DNA of 50,278 nucleotides from DATFMP01 sp035266845. GTDB lineage: Bacteria > SAR324 > JACQKK01. This document shows positions 17,004 to 25,143 of this stretch, piece by piece (position 1 is the first letter of the stretch; each line of letters opens with the position of its first letter). A model generated the notes under the pieces. That model did no database searches. It was not told where the DNA came from and worked only from the letters and a program-made list of their open reading frames with translations. Where the stretch lies: contig DATFMP010000041.1 of NCBI GenBank assembly GCA_035266845.1, positions 1 through 50,278 of the forward strand, in the 5' to 3' direction. A program made the position numbers and the translations under genes.

Positions 17004-17384
17004 CTACGCGGGCTTGTCGCGGGTCAGGGAGATCGTCTTGCCACGCACGCTGACCCTGAGCTTGTCGCCCGGTTTCAGGCCAGCGCGCATGAGGGGCTCC
17101 TGCGGCACGTTCACGCCGAAGGCATTGCCCTTGCCCCGGCGCTTCACTTCAACCTGCTCCACCCGCTTCAATTCTTTGCGGCCGCGCCGACTGGGCTTGA
17201 AGGGAGGCACCGGGTGCCCGGTGAGTTGGGAGGCCTTCACCAGTCGGTTGTTCAGCGTGAAGGTGGTCTTGAAGCCAAGCTGCTTGGCGATCTGCTTCTG
17301 ATTGTGCCCCTCCGCAGCCAGCTTTTCCACCTGCTTTAGTAACTGTAGTGCTTGCTCTTTGTTATCTCTTGCCAAGGATTCCAT
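17004..17384 (-). CDS. Small HTH plus AbrB/MazE-like putative regulator
   Basis: A 126-residue basic protein. Residues about 8-57 are helical and contain a helix-turn-helix-like segment (GHNQKQIAKQLGFKTTFTLNNRLVKA). A Pro/Arg/Lys linker follows (58-77). The C-terminus (about 78-122), with FGVNVPQEPLMRAGLKPGDKLRVSVRG, resembles the swapped-hairpin AbrB/MazE DNA-binding fold. ATG 17384 is preferred over the TTG at 17393. It is monocistronic, with no toxin-like partner adjacent, so an antitoxin role is not supported. An upstream TTGACA and a palindrome suggest its own regulated promoter. The coding start and leader are AT-richer than the surroundings. Function as a regulator is inferred from domains. 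Confidence 0.7.
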   Translation of the reverse strand: MESLARDNKEQALQLLKQVEKLAAEGHNQKQIAKQLGFKTTFTLNNRLVKASQLTGHPVPPFKPSRRGRKELKRVEQVEVKRRGKGNAFGVNVPQEPLMRAGLKPGDKLRVSVRGKTISLTRDKPA

Positions 17385-17540
17385 TGATCGCAACCTATTC
17401 GCATGTTCCGAATCAAAACCACCGATCCACGCCCGAAGTTTGTCCGCAAACCGTCAGTGACTTCGCGCTGAACAGACACCATGACTTGACCATCCGGTTG
17501 GCACCTGTCTTGGATGCAATGATAATCGTTCTGCAAGGTT

Positions 17541-17569
17541 AACAAACATGATGCCTGCAAATCTGTCAA
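17541..17569 (-). promoter_or_regulatory. Sigma70-like promoter candidate for HTH/AbrB gene
   Basis: Reading the minus strand, a perfect TTGACA (17569-17564) is followed after 17 nt by TTTGTT (17546-17541), a poor -10 match. The predicted start near 17534 gives a leader of about 150 nt to ATG 17384. Confidence 0.35.
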
Positions 17570-17571
17570 GG

Positions 17572-17586
17572 ATCAAATGATTTGAT
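17572..17586. promoter_or_regulatory. Perfect 15-bp palindrome, candidate operator
   Basis: ATCAAAT-G-ATTTGAT is a perfect 7-1-7 inverted repeat placed two bases upstream of the TTGACA of the minus-strand promoter candidate. It is a plausible operator for the adjacent DNA-binding protein or another regulator; who binds is unknown. Confidence 0.45.
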
Positions 17587-17758
17587 TGGCCCACTCGCGG
17601 GATCGGTTCTCCGGAAAGCTTAATGCCTGGGTCGGGTTCTTACGCTCAGTGCCCGAGGTCCGGCCCTTCGCGCGCATAGACATTGTGACCGCTGGCATCC
17701 AGGCTGGGGCGACGCGATCGGTGTGGCCAGCGGGTGGCGCCAAGCGGGACACACAGGT

Positions 17759-20614
17759 CTAGAAGTTCAGCAGACCAAACAGGATCACCTGCGCACCCCG
17801 ATACTGGTCGTCATTGAGCGGGTAGGCGACGTCGACGCGGATGGGGAATTCGATGAGCCGTAGCAGGTTGATCTCCAGTTCCACGCCCAGGCCGGCATCC
17901 TGGCGGCGCGGCCGCTGGTCGTAGCGCTCGCCGTTGTTCCAGCCACGGCCCATGTCGCCGAAGAGGTACAGCGTAATCTGGCGGATCTGCGCCGTCGTGC
18001 CGATGAGCCGGCGCGTCAGCACATAGCCGTAGTCCAGCTTGGCGGCGGCCACCTGGTCGTTCGCCAGCAGCACCACGCGCGGGTAGCCCCGCATCAGCTC
18101 CGGCCCGCCCAACTCGTGGCGCAATTGCACGGGGGGCGTGCCCTCGGTGATCCCTCGCGTGAGCTGGAGTGTCAGCAGGTGGGCGGAGCCCAGGGCGAGG
18201 GTCTGGCTGACGTCGGCCCGGTAGGTGGTGAAGAGGTAGTCGCTTTCGTATCCGGGGCGGGAATCCACCATCGTCAACAGCAGGTCGTTGGAATAGTGCA
18301 GCCCCGGCTTGCGCCGAAACTCCAGTTCCGTCTCGATATTGTTCACACGGCTCTTGGGTTGCGCCACCAGTGCGCCGTTGAAGTCCAGGTAACTTGCCGC
18401 CCCCACAGTCTCCGCATTAAGCTGAACCAGGGCCCTCAGGTCGTGGCGATCCGTTTCCACGGGGATGTACTGCAGCCCGACACCCTGCAGGCGTGTGCCG
18501 CCTAGCTCCTGAGCCTTCACCAGAAGGTCCAGCCGCGGCGCCAGGAAGTCCTGCCAGGTCCAGACCGCTTGGTAATTGCGCAATCCGGTGCGCGAGCCAT
18601 AGATGGGAATCGCGGTGAGTTTGTTGTTCTCGTTGAGGGTCAGCCGCACCCCGAGCCCCACATAGTTGCCGTCCGTGGAGTTGCCGCCTGCGGTGCCGTG
18701 GAGCGTGACAAGGAACTCGCGCTGCTTGGACCAGTCGAAGATGGGCCGCACACGGTATAGTACATCCGTGCGGTTGTCTTTTCGGTTCAGCTCCAGCCAA
18801 TGTTCCTCAGGGTCGATGGCGATGCTTGCCGCGGGGCCGGGCAACAGAAACGTGAGCTCAGCCGCCGCGCCATCGCCCTCCCAGCGCTGATCGAACATTT
18901 GGCCGTCCTTGGTCGTGACCCGCACCAGCACGGGCAGTTCCGGCAGCGGCGTGCGTCGCACCCGCACGTGCACCTCGTAGCCGACCGGCGTGGCCTGTTG
19001 TTCCCAGCTATCGATGGCGAAATTGATGTGCGGGGTGCCGTAAAACCATTCGCGGAAGAACGGCCGCAGATCCATTCCTGACGCCTCCGTCATCTCCTCG
19101 CGCAGGGTTTCTGCGGTGACTGCGGTGTAGCGATGCCGGAAGTACAGCGCGTTGAGCGCCCGCGCGAAGGCTTGGCGACCCATCACATAGTCCAGCGATC
19201 GCAGCACGATCGGCGCCTTGTTGTGCGTCACCAGCAGGGCTGTGCGCTGCAGCGGGTAGTGGCGCAGCGAGATCATCAGCGGCGCGTCCTCTCCCGCACG
19301 GATCAGCTCGCGCAGGGGGGCCTCGAAGAAGTGTTCGCGGTACTTGGGCTGCAACCAGTCCATCAGGTTGTGGATGCCCGCGTTCCAGCCATAGAGCGAG
19401 TGGAAGTAGTCCAGCGCCAGGTAGCCGGACAGGCCCAGTTGCAGCCAGGATTGCGTGTCGCGGTTGGACCACACGGCCTCGCCAAACCACACCTGGGCCA
19501 CCGCGCGCGAGAGCTGAGCCAGGAACACGCGGTCCAGTAGTGGGCTGTTCTGGAAGTAGTCCTGCGGAATAAGGATGAGGCTGCCCACGGTGCGGATATC
19601 GCCCGTGGGCACGTTCACCTCCACCATGGCGATGCGCGTGTCAGGCGGAGGCAGACCGTACTGGCGATACACGTAGCGCCGGAAGTCCTCGGCGATCTGC
19701 ACCGCGAGGTGCCCGAGACGCGTATGGCTTGACTGGTAGTACGAGTACAGCGACAGGTCGTACGCGTGCCGCACCACCTCGGGCTGCGACCTCATGAACA
19801 CCAGCGGCAGCATGCGCAGTGGGTGCGGATCCAGTGCCATCTCGGCCGTCTGTCCCGGCTCCAGTTGCCAGGAGTATCCGTGGCCCAGAAAGAGCTGCCC
19901 ACCTTCCGCCACGGTCAGCCGCGCGGCGTAGCGGCCGGGGCGCGGGTCGAACATGTCGAAGTCCCATTGCCCTCCGCTGCGATTTGCGAGCAGCGGGTAC
20001 CACTGCTCCAGCAACATGCCTGCCTCGCTCCAGCCATCCCAATAGCGCCGCGGCAGGTGCGTGGTGAACGCGATGCGGAAGTGGCGGGCGCTGCTGGCGG
20101 CTCCCAGGCGCACATGCATCAGTCCGTTGTGTACGGAGAAACCCTGGGGGATCGCGGGGTTGTCAGTCAGCTCGAAAGGCAACGCCGCGCCGGTGCCCGT
20201 CTCCACGTGTTCGATCGCAATGTGCCCTTCGCTGAAGCCCGCCGGCCAGCGCGGGTCGAACAGCGTGTCGGTCTGCCGGAAGCTGGTGGCGAAGGGCAGC
20301 GAGTCGGTATCGCGGCGGCGGCCCCGCGGATCCTCCTCCATGAAGCGGTTGGGCGGCAGGTGGAACCACAGATCGCCGCCGATGCGCGGGTCGCCCGGCT
20401 CCAGCTCCAGTTCCAGCTCGCCTTGGATCGTGTGGGCCTGCAGGTCCACACGCGCGGTGAGCCGATAGATGGGCGCGGCCTCGGCCGGTGCCTGGGCCCG
20501 CGCCGCGCGCTGCACGGTCAGCAGCACGAGCAGACCTGCCCCCACCACCAGCGCCACGCATCCGGCGCGAGCAAGGGAGCGGGATCGTTTGGGCGCAGAT
20601 ATGTATGTCAGCAT
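17759..20614 (-). CDS. M1-peptidase-like protein with lost active site fused to an outer-membrane barrel
   Basis: A 951-residue exported protein. Start ATG 20614 gives a signal peptide (hydrophobic about 18-33, ending ARAQA). Residues about 40-600 resemble gluzincin M1 aminopeptidases, including WFGEAVW and a following helix, but the zinc motif HExxH is RAVAQ (370-374) and the downstream Glu of HExxH-x18-E is Leu393. The usual GxMEN segment is also absent. The C-terminal 330 residues are strand-rich (LRHELGGPELMRGYP, LTRRLIGTTAQIRQITLYLFGDMGRGW) and end VILFGLLNF, as in D15/Omp85-type barrels with a terminal Phe. It is therefore likely a surface or periplasm-facing pseudo-peptidase. It is last in a minus-strand operon, 70 nt after the carboxylase gene. 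Confidence 0.82.
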   Translation of the reverse strand: MLTYISAPKRSRSLARAGCVALVVGAGLLVLLTVQRAARAQAPAEAAPIYRLTARVDLQAHTIQGELELELEPGDPRIGGDLWFHLPPNRFMEEDPRGRRRDTDSLPFATSFRQTDTLFDPRWPAGFSEGHIAIEHVETGTGAALPFELTDNPAIPQGFSVHNGLMHVRLGAASSARHFRIAFTTHLPRRYWDGWSEAGMLLEQWYPLLANRSGGQWDFDMFDPRPGRYAARLTVAEGGQLFLGHGYSWQLEPGQTAEMALDPHPLRMLPLVFMRSQPEVVRHAYDLSLYSYYQSSHTRLGHLAVQIAEDFRRYVYRQYGLPPPDTRIAMVEVNVPTGDIRTVGSLILIPQDYFQNSPLLDRVFLAQLSRAVAQVWFGEAVWSNRDTQSWLQLGLSGYLALDYFHSLYGWNAGIHNLMDWLQPKYREHFFEAPLRELIRAGEDAPLMISLRHYPLQRTALLVTHNKAPIVLRSLDYVMGRQAFARALNALYFRHRYTAVTAETLREEMTEASGMDLRPFFREWFYGTPHINFAIDSWEQQATPVGYEVHVRVRRTPLPELPVLVRVTTKDGQMFDQRWEGDGAAAELTFLLPGPAASIAIDPEEHWLELNRKDNRTDVLYRVRPIFDWSKQREFLVTLHGTAGGNSTDGNYVGLGVRLTLNENNKLTAIPIYGSRTGLRNYQAVWTWQDFLAPRLDLLVKAQELGGTRLQGVGLQYIPVETDRHDLRALVQLNAETVGAASYLDFNGALVAQPKSRVNNIETELEFRRKPGLHYSNDLLLTMVDSRPGYESDYLFTTYRADVSQTLALGSAHLLTLQLTRGITEGTPPVQLRHELGGPELMRGYPRVVLLANDQVAAAKLDYGYVLTRRLIGTTAQIRQITLYLFGDMGRGWNNGERYDQRPRRQDAGLGVELEINLLRLIEFPIRVDVAYPLNDDQYRGAQVILFGLLNF

Positions 20615-20684
20615 GGGCGCCCCGTGGCCAGCCAGGGACGGCCAGTGGGCCTGAAGTGGGTGGAGGACAGCGGGGACGGCGGCC

Positions 20685-22295
20685 TCACATGCGGAATACA
20701 CCGAAGGGCTGGCGGACGTAGGGCCGGTTCAGCGAGGCTGCGATGCCCAGGGCCAGCGCCTGTCGCGACTCCTGCGGCGTCAGGATGCCGTCGTCCCACA
20801 GCCGCGCGGTGCTGTAGTAGGGCGAGCCCTCGCGGTCGTACGCGTCCAGGATGGGCTGCTTGAAGGCGGCCAACGCCTCGTCGCTCATGAGCTCGTTGCC
20901 CTGCGCCCGCAGGTTGTCCTGGCGCACGGTGGCCAGCACACTGGCGGCCTGCTCGCCGCCCATCACGGAGATGCGGGCGTTGGGCCACATCCACAGGAAG
21001 CGCGGGGAGTAGGCCCGGCCGCACATGCCGTAGTTCCCGGCGCCGTAAGAGCCCCCGATGATCATCGTGAAGCGCGGCACACCGCAGGTGGAGACGGCCG
21101 TGACCAGCTTGGCGCCGTCCTTGGCGATGCCCCGCGTCTCGTACTCGCGGCCCACCATGAAGCCCGTGATGTTCTGCAGGAACAACAGGGGAATCTGGCG
21201 CTGGGCCGCCAGCTCGATGAAATGCGCGCCCTTGAGGGCGCTCTCGCTGAACAGGATTCCGTTATTGGCCAGGATGCCGATGGGGTAGCCCATCACGTGC
21301 GCGAAGCCGCACACCAGCTCCTTGCCGTAGTGGGTCTTGAACTCGTGCAGGCGGCTGCCGTCCACCATCCGCGCGATGATCTCGCGCACGTCGTAGGGCA
21401 CGCGGTTGTCCGCGGGCAGGATGCCCAGGATCTCCTCCGGGTCGTACGCCGGGTTTTCCGGCGCCTGCATCTCCAGGTGCTGGCGCGGCCCGCCGCCCAG
21501 GTGCCGCACGATGGAGCGCACGATGCGCAGGGCCTCGTGGTCGTCGTGGGCGTAGTGATCCACCACTCCGCTGCGGAACGCGTGCACCTCCGCCCCGCCC
21601 AGGTCCTGGGCGCTGACCTCCTCGCCTGTGGCCGCCTTCACCAGCGGCGGGCCGCCCAGGAAGATCGTGCCGTTGCCCTTGACGATGATGGACTCGTCGC
21701 ACATCGCCGGCAGATAGGCCCCGCCGGCCGTGCAGCTTCCCATCACGGCAGCCACCTGCGGAATGCCCAGCGAGGACATCTGCGCCTGGTTGTAGAAGAT
21801 GCGCCCGAAGTGCTGCGCATCCGGGAAGACATCGGTCCATAGGGGCAGGAAGGCCCCGCCGGAATCCACCAGGTAGATGCAGGGCAGGCGGTTCTCCATG
21901 GCGATCTCCTGCGCCCGCAGGTGCTTCTTCACCGTCATGGGATAGTACGTGCCGCCCTTCACGGTGGCGTCGTTGGCGATGATCACCACCTCGCGCCCCT
22001 CCACGCGCCCCACCCCGGTCACCACGCCCGCGCTCGGAGCGTCGCCATCATACATCTCCCAGGCCGCGAGGGGCGAAAGCTCCAGGAATGGCGCGCCAGG
22101 GTCGATCAGGTGCCCAATCCGCTCGCGGGCGGGCAGCTTGTTGCGCGCGCGGTGCCGCTCCATCGCGGCCGTGCCCCCGCCCTGCCGCACCACCTCGGCG
22201 TTCTCGCGCAGCACGGTCAACAACTGCTCGTAGGCGGCCCGGTTTGTCTGAAAGGCGGCGCTGTTGGTCTGGATGGCGGACTGGATGACGGTCAT
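20685..22295 (-). CDS. Acyl-CoA carboxylase beta (carboxyltransferase) subunit, methylcrotonyl-CoA type
   Basis: A 536-residue carboxyltransferase, the length of methylcrotonyl-CoA carboxylase beta. Motifs include PCIYLVDSGGAFLPLWTDVFPD, HFGRIFYNQAQMSSLGIPQVAAVMGSCTAGGAYLPAM, GTIFLGGPPLVKAATGEEVS and the C-terminal GGSYGAGNYGMCGRAYSPRFLWMWPNARISVMGGEQAA. It would transfer carboxybiotin-derived CO2 to an acyl-CoA such as 3-methylcrotonyl-CoA. The biotin carboxylase/BCCP alpha subunit, enoyl-CoA hydratase and isovaleryl-CoA dehydrogenase that normally accompany it are not in the window. Its ATG overlaps the stop of the HNH gene (ATGA, 22292-22295), so translation is coupled to that unusual partner. 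Confidence 0.9.
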   Translation of the reverse strand: MTVIQSAIQTNSAAFQTNRAAYEQLLTVLRENAEVVRQGGGTAAMERHRARNKLPARERIGHLIDPGAPFLELSPLAAWEMYDGDAPSAGVVTGVGRVEGREVVIIANDATVKGGTYYPMTVKKHLRAQEIAMENRLPCIYLVDSGGAFLPLWTDVFPDAQHFGRIFYNQAQMSSLGIPQVAAVMGSCTAGGAYLPAMCDESIIVKGNGTIFLGGPPLVKAATGEEVSAQDLGGAEVHAFRSGVVDHYAHDDHEALRIVRSIVRHLGGGPRQHLEMQAPENPAYDPEEILGILPADNRVPYDVREIIARMVDGSRLHEFKTHYGKELVCGFAHVMGYPIGILANNGILFSESALKGAHFIELAAQRQIPLLFLQNITGFMVGREYETRGIAKDGAKLVTAVSTCGVPRFTMIIGGSYGAGNYGMCGRAYSPRFLWMWPNARISVMGGEQAASVLATVRQDNLRAQGNELMSDEALAAFKQPILDAYDREGSPYYSTARLWDDGILTPQESRQALALGIAASLNRPYVRQPFGVFRM

Positions 22296-22606
22296 TGGCG
22301 GGTGGCTCCGGCGGCGAGGGCCTCCAGGTATTCCTGCCACTCGCTGGGGATGAGAGATTGCTTCTTGCTGTTGCAGTCCTTGCAGCAGGGCACCACGTTG
22401 GAGCGCGTGGAGCGCCCACCGCGGATGATGGGCACCACGTGATCCATCGTCAGCTCCCGGGCCGGGAAGCGCTTGCCGCAGTAGTGACACACGCCGTGCG
22501 CGCGCCGGTTCTTCCACCACTGGCTCTGGCGTAGCTCGCGCGCCTTGGACCTCTCGCGCCGCACGTGCGCCTCATCGGCGTCGATGATGAAGGGGCTGCG
22601 AGTCAT
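22292..22606 (-). CDS. HNH endonuclease-like protein
   Basis: A 104-residue protein with a complete zinc-ribbon HNH core: CHYC (Cys40, Cys43), DHVVP (Asp55-His56), Asn70 and the second CxxC (Cys75, Cys78). The N-terminal 30 residues are charged (RRERSKARELRQSQWWKNRR) and probably bind DNA. It resembles the small stand-alone HNH proteins found in many bacterial chromosomes, whose in vivo role is mostly unknown. Start ATG 22606 lacks a clear Shine-Dalgarno. It sits 37 nt after the H1-tailed gene and overlaps the carboxylase start by four bases. Confidence 0.85.
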   Translation of the reverse strand: MTRSPFIIDADEAHVRRERSKARELRQSQWWKNRRAHGVCHYCGKRFPARELTMDHVVPIIRGGRSTRSNVVPCCKDCNSKKQSLIPSEWQEYLEALAAGATRQ

Positions 22607-22643
22607 GGCGTGTGTACGGTCTGCGGGGTGCGGCCGGATGGGT

Positions 22644-23138
22644 TCATGCGCTTCGTCCGCCACTGCGTCCCTTGCCGGACGACCGCCCCTCGCGCGGCTT
22701 AGCGGTGGATTTGCGCGCGGCAGGCTTGCGCCCCACAGGCTTGGCCGCGGCTGTCTTGCGAGTGGGCGCCTTTCCGGCCGCGGCCTTGCCGGCACCGGCT
22801 TTGCGCGCGGAGGGCTTGACCGTGCCGGTCTTATCGGTGCCGCGCTTCGGGGCGGTTGCGGAAGCAGGGAGAACGGTCACCGGCTCGCCACCCGGCAGGT
22901 GACCGGCCTGCGATTCGTCCAGGGCTTGCGCGGGTCCACCGGTATCGGCATCCACCCAGCGACCGGCCTCGAACGTGTAGAGCTTGAGCACGCGCCCGAA
23001 GTGGTTGAACACCTTCAGGTAGGAGTCCTCGTCGCGGCCCGTCACCACGATCCGACCTTCCTGCTCGGCCACGTCCACCCCGCCGTGCTGCACCCACAGC
23101 GAACGGTCGAAGGTAAGAGTCTTGTCGTGCACCTGCAT
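22644..23138 (-). CDS. Unknown protein with histone H1-like Lys/Ala/Pro tail
   Basis: A 164-residue protein. Residues 1-63 form a compact predicted domain of mixed strands (DKTLTFDRSLWVQHGGVDVA, GRIVVTGRDEDSYLKVF) that I do not recognise. From about residue 95 onward the chain is a low-complexity tail of Lys-Ala-Gly-Pro-Thr-Arg repeats (AGKAAAGKAP, PVGRKPAARK), like eukaryotic histone H1 and bacterial AlgP/HctB-type tails, ending in Ser-Gly-Lys-Arg. It is highly basic and likely binds nucleic acid through the tail. Start ATG 23138. First gene of the putative operon leading to HNH, carboxylase and the M1-like protein. The product is real by codon pattern; its role is unknown. Confidence 0.7.
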   Translation of the reverse strand: MQVHDKTLTFDRSLWVQHGGVDVAEQEGRIVVTGRDEDSYLKVFNHFGRVLKLYTFEAGRWVDADTGGPAQALDESQAGHLPGGEPVTVLPASATAPKRGTDKTGTVKPSARKAGAGKAAAGKAPTRKTAAAKPVGRKPAARKSTAKPREGRSSGKGRSGGRSA

Positions 23139-23356
23139 GAGCGGCCCGTTGCTTGCGGGGTGCCGGGAGCGGCCTGCGGCGCGCCGCGTGCGGCGCCCAT
23201 CCGCGGGCCTTCAAGCATCTGTAATTCTGAGCAATCCGGCGCGGAAGGTCAATGCGCTGGCCTCGCGCGCCTCTGCTATGCGTTGCCGGTCGCCCGTGCC
23301 GTGCCGTACACTGACGGGGTCACCACTCGATCCTGTGCCTCTCTTCAATCACTGCC

Positions 23357-24175
23357 GTGAATTCCTCCAACCCTTCCCGTTCGGCCCGCGAGGCCGCCAG
23401 CTTGCCCGCTACGGAAGCCCGGTCGCGTCTGCACGTGGTGTTGGTGGAGCCGGGGGACAGCCTCAACGTGGGCTCCGTCGCCCGCGCAATGAGCAATCTG
23501 GGCTTCGCCAATCTGCACCTGGTGGCTCCGCCGCGCTATGATTCCGAACGCGCGGCCACCACGGCCTGCTGGGCCACGGACGTGCTGGAGCAAGCCCAGG
23601 TGCACGAGACACTGGCCGAAGCCCTGGCGCCCATGCAGGAGGTGGTCGGCTTCACTGCGCGCCATGGCCGCCACCGGCCCAGCCACGTGCTGCTGCCGGA
23701 TTGGGTGGCCGGCCTGCGCGAGCGGCCGCCGGTGGAGACCGCGCTGATGTTCGGGCCGGAGGATACAGGGCTGCGCGCCGAGCACCTTTCCGCCTGCCGC
23801 TGGCTGGTGCGCATTCCATCGGCCGGGGCCAACCCGTCGTTCAACCTGGCTCAAGCTGTGCTGCTGGCTTTGTCCGAGGTGAGCCGCCTGGATTGGCACC
23901 GCATTGACGAGTTGCCTGCCACGGATCGCGCTCGCGAAGGCGACCTGCAACAGTTGGAGCGGCTGGTGGAAGAGGCCGCCATCCGAAGCGGCTTCTATGG
24001 CAAGGGCACGCCCGAGCCGCTGCCGGATCTGATGAAGCGCCTGCTGCGTCGCATCGAGCCGGACACGCGGGAACTGCCGGTGCTGCTGGGCCTGTTCGAC
24101 CGCATCAACCGCACGCTGTCCGGTCGCTCTCCCGTGCAACCTCTGCCCGGGGAGGAGGAGGGCGGTACCGAGTAG
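23357..24175 (+). CDS. trmJ: tRNA (cytidine/uridine-2'-O)-methyltransferase TrmJ-like
   Basis: SPOUT-family RNA ribose methyltransferase, 272 residues, acting on position 32 of tRNA in TrmJ. Start is GTG at 23357 (no ATG in frame before the conserved core). Motif 1 NVGSVARAMSNLGF (residues 37-50), motif 2 ALMFGPEDTGL and motif 3 PSFNLAQAVLLALSEV are intact, and the C-terminal extension typical of TrmJ is present, ending acidic. It starts a plus-strand run of trmJ, HAD phosphatase and acyl-CoA dehydrogenase, although gaps of 36 and 128 nt make a single operon uncertain. Confidence 0.9.
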   Translation: MNSSNPSRSAREAASLPATEARSRLHVVLVEPGDSLNVGSVARAMSNLGFANLHLVAPPRYDSERAATTACWATDVLEQAQVHETLAEALAPMQEVVGFTARHGRHRPSHVLLPDWVAGLRERPPVETALMFGPEDTGLRAEHLSACRWLVRIPSAGANPSFNLAQAVLLALSEVSRLDWHRIDELPATDRAREGDLQQLERLVEEAAIRSGFYGKGTPEPLPDLMKRLLRRIEPDTRELPVLLGLFDRINRTLSGRSPVQPLPGEEEGGTE

Positions 24176-24211
24176 CCGCGGTCGCTACGGCTCGGCGTGC
24201 CGGCATCCAGC

Positions 24212-25015
24212 ATGCGTCCTATGGAACCCCTTGCCCACTTTCCTGTCGAGGCGCGCCGTGCCGTGCGGTTCGTGCTGACGGACATCGACGACACGCTCAC
24301 CCACGGCGGTCGGCTGCCGGCGGTGGCCTACACAGCGCTGGAGCGGCTGCACAATGCGGGCATCCGCGTGGTGCCCATCACCGGGCGACCCGCGGGCTGG
24401 TGCGACCACATCGCGCGCATGTGGCCCGTGGACGGCGTGGTGGGGGAGAATGGCGCTCTATACTTCCACTATGACACGGCCGCGAAACGCATGGTGCGGC
24501 GCTATGCAAAGTCCGCTACGGAACGTGCGGCGGACCGGCAGCGGCTGGATGCCCTGGCCGCGCGAATTCTGGCCGAGGTGCCCGGCGCGGCCGTCGCGGC
24601 GGATCAGGCTTACCGCGAGGCGGACCTGGCCATCGACTTCTGCGAGGACGTGCCGCCGCTGCCCCGCGAGGCCGTGCAGCGCATCGTGGCCCTGTTCGAG
24701 GCGGCGGGCGCCACGGCCAAGGTCAGTTCCATCCACGTCAACGGCTGGTTCGGCGCCTACGACAAACTGGGCATGACGGCGTGCCTGTTCGACGAGGTCT
24801 TTGGGGAGGAGTTGGCGGCGGTCAGGGTCCAGGTTGTGTATGCGGGCGACTCGCCCAACGATGAGCCCATGTTCCGCCACTTCCCCAATGCCGTGGGCGT
24901 CGCCAACGTGCGCCAGTGGGCCGACCTCATCGCGCATCCCCCGCGCTGGGTCACGCAGGACGAGGGTGGCGCCGGCTTTGCCGAACTGGCCGAGGCTCTG
25001 CTGGCCGTGCGCTGA
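24212..25015 (+). CDS. HAD-superfamily (Cof-like) phosphatase
   Basis: A 267-residue HAD hydrolase of the C2B cap type. Motif I is DIDDTLT (nucleophile Asp24 and acid/base Asp26), motif II is VVPITGRP, motif III probably involves the Lys in AYDKLGM, and motif IV is YAGDSPNDEPMF. The order and the cap between motifs II and III match Cof/YbiV-like and mannosyl-3-phosphoglycerate/sucrose-phosphate phosphatases. Substrate cannot be assigned. Start uncertain: ATG 24212 is used, with ATG 24221 and GTG 24197 as alternatives, and none has a clear Shine-Dalgarno. Confidence 0.82.
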   Translation: MRPMEPLAHFPVEARRAVRFVLTDIDDTLTHGGRLPAVAYTALERLHNAGIRVVPITGRPAGWCDHIARMWPVDGVVGENGALYFHYDTAAKRMVRRYAKSATERAADRQRLDALAARILAEVPGAAVAADQAYREADLAIDFCEDVPPLPREAVQRIVALFEAAGATAKVSSIHVNGWFGAYDKLGMTACLFDEVFGEELAAVRVQVVYAGDSPNDEPMFRHFPNAVGVANVRQWADLIAHPPRWVTQDEGGAGFAELAEALLAVR

Positions 25016-25143
25016 ATCCGTGCGCCCTGCAGCCAATGACCAAGTAAAAGTGGTGTGCGTGGAGCGTCGCTGCCGACTGTGGTAGGCAATGGGACGCGGC
25101 CTTGCGCCGTGGCACAATCCTCCTTCCGCCAGGGAGCCTGCCC

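Larger units (their letters stand above)
17385..17758. other. AT-richer 374-bp intergenic region
   Basis: It lies between the HTH/AbrB gene and the 3' end of the M1-like gene, and is distinctly lower in G+C than the rest. It holds a minus-strand promoter candidate and a palindrome (listed separately), and a plus-strand pair TTGGCA (17498-17503) - 17 nt - GATAAT (17521-17526) that would transcribe toward 17758, where no gene exists. No credible coding sequence is seen. Confidence 0.45.

Noticed and set aside
17336..17569. A 77-codon minus-strand frame upstream of the HTH/AbrB gene
   Set aside because: Composition is not typical of this genome's proteins, it overlaps the promoter candidate, and no family is recognised.
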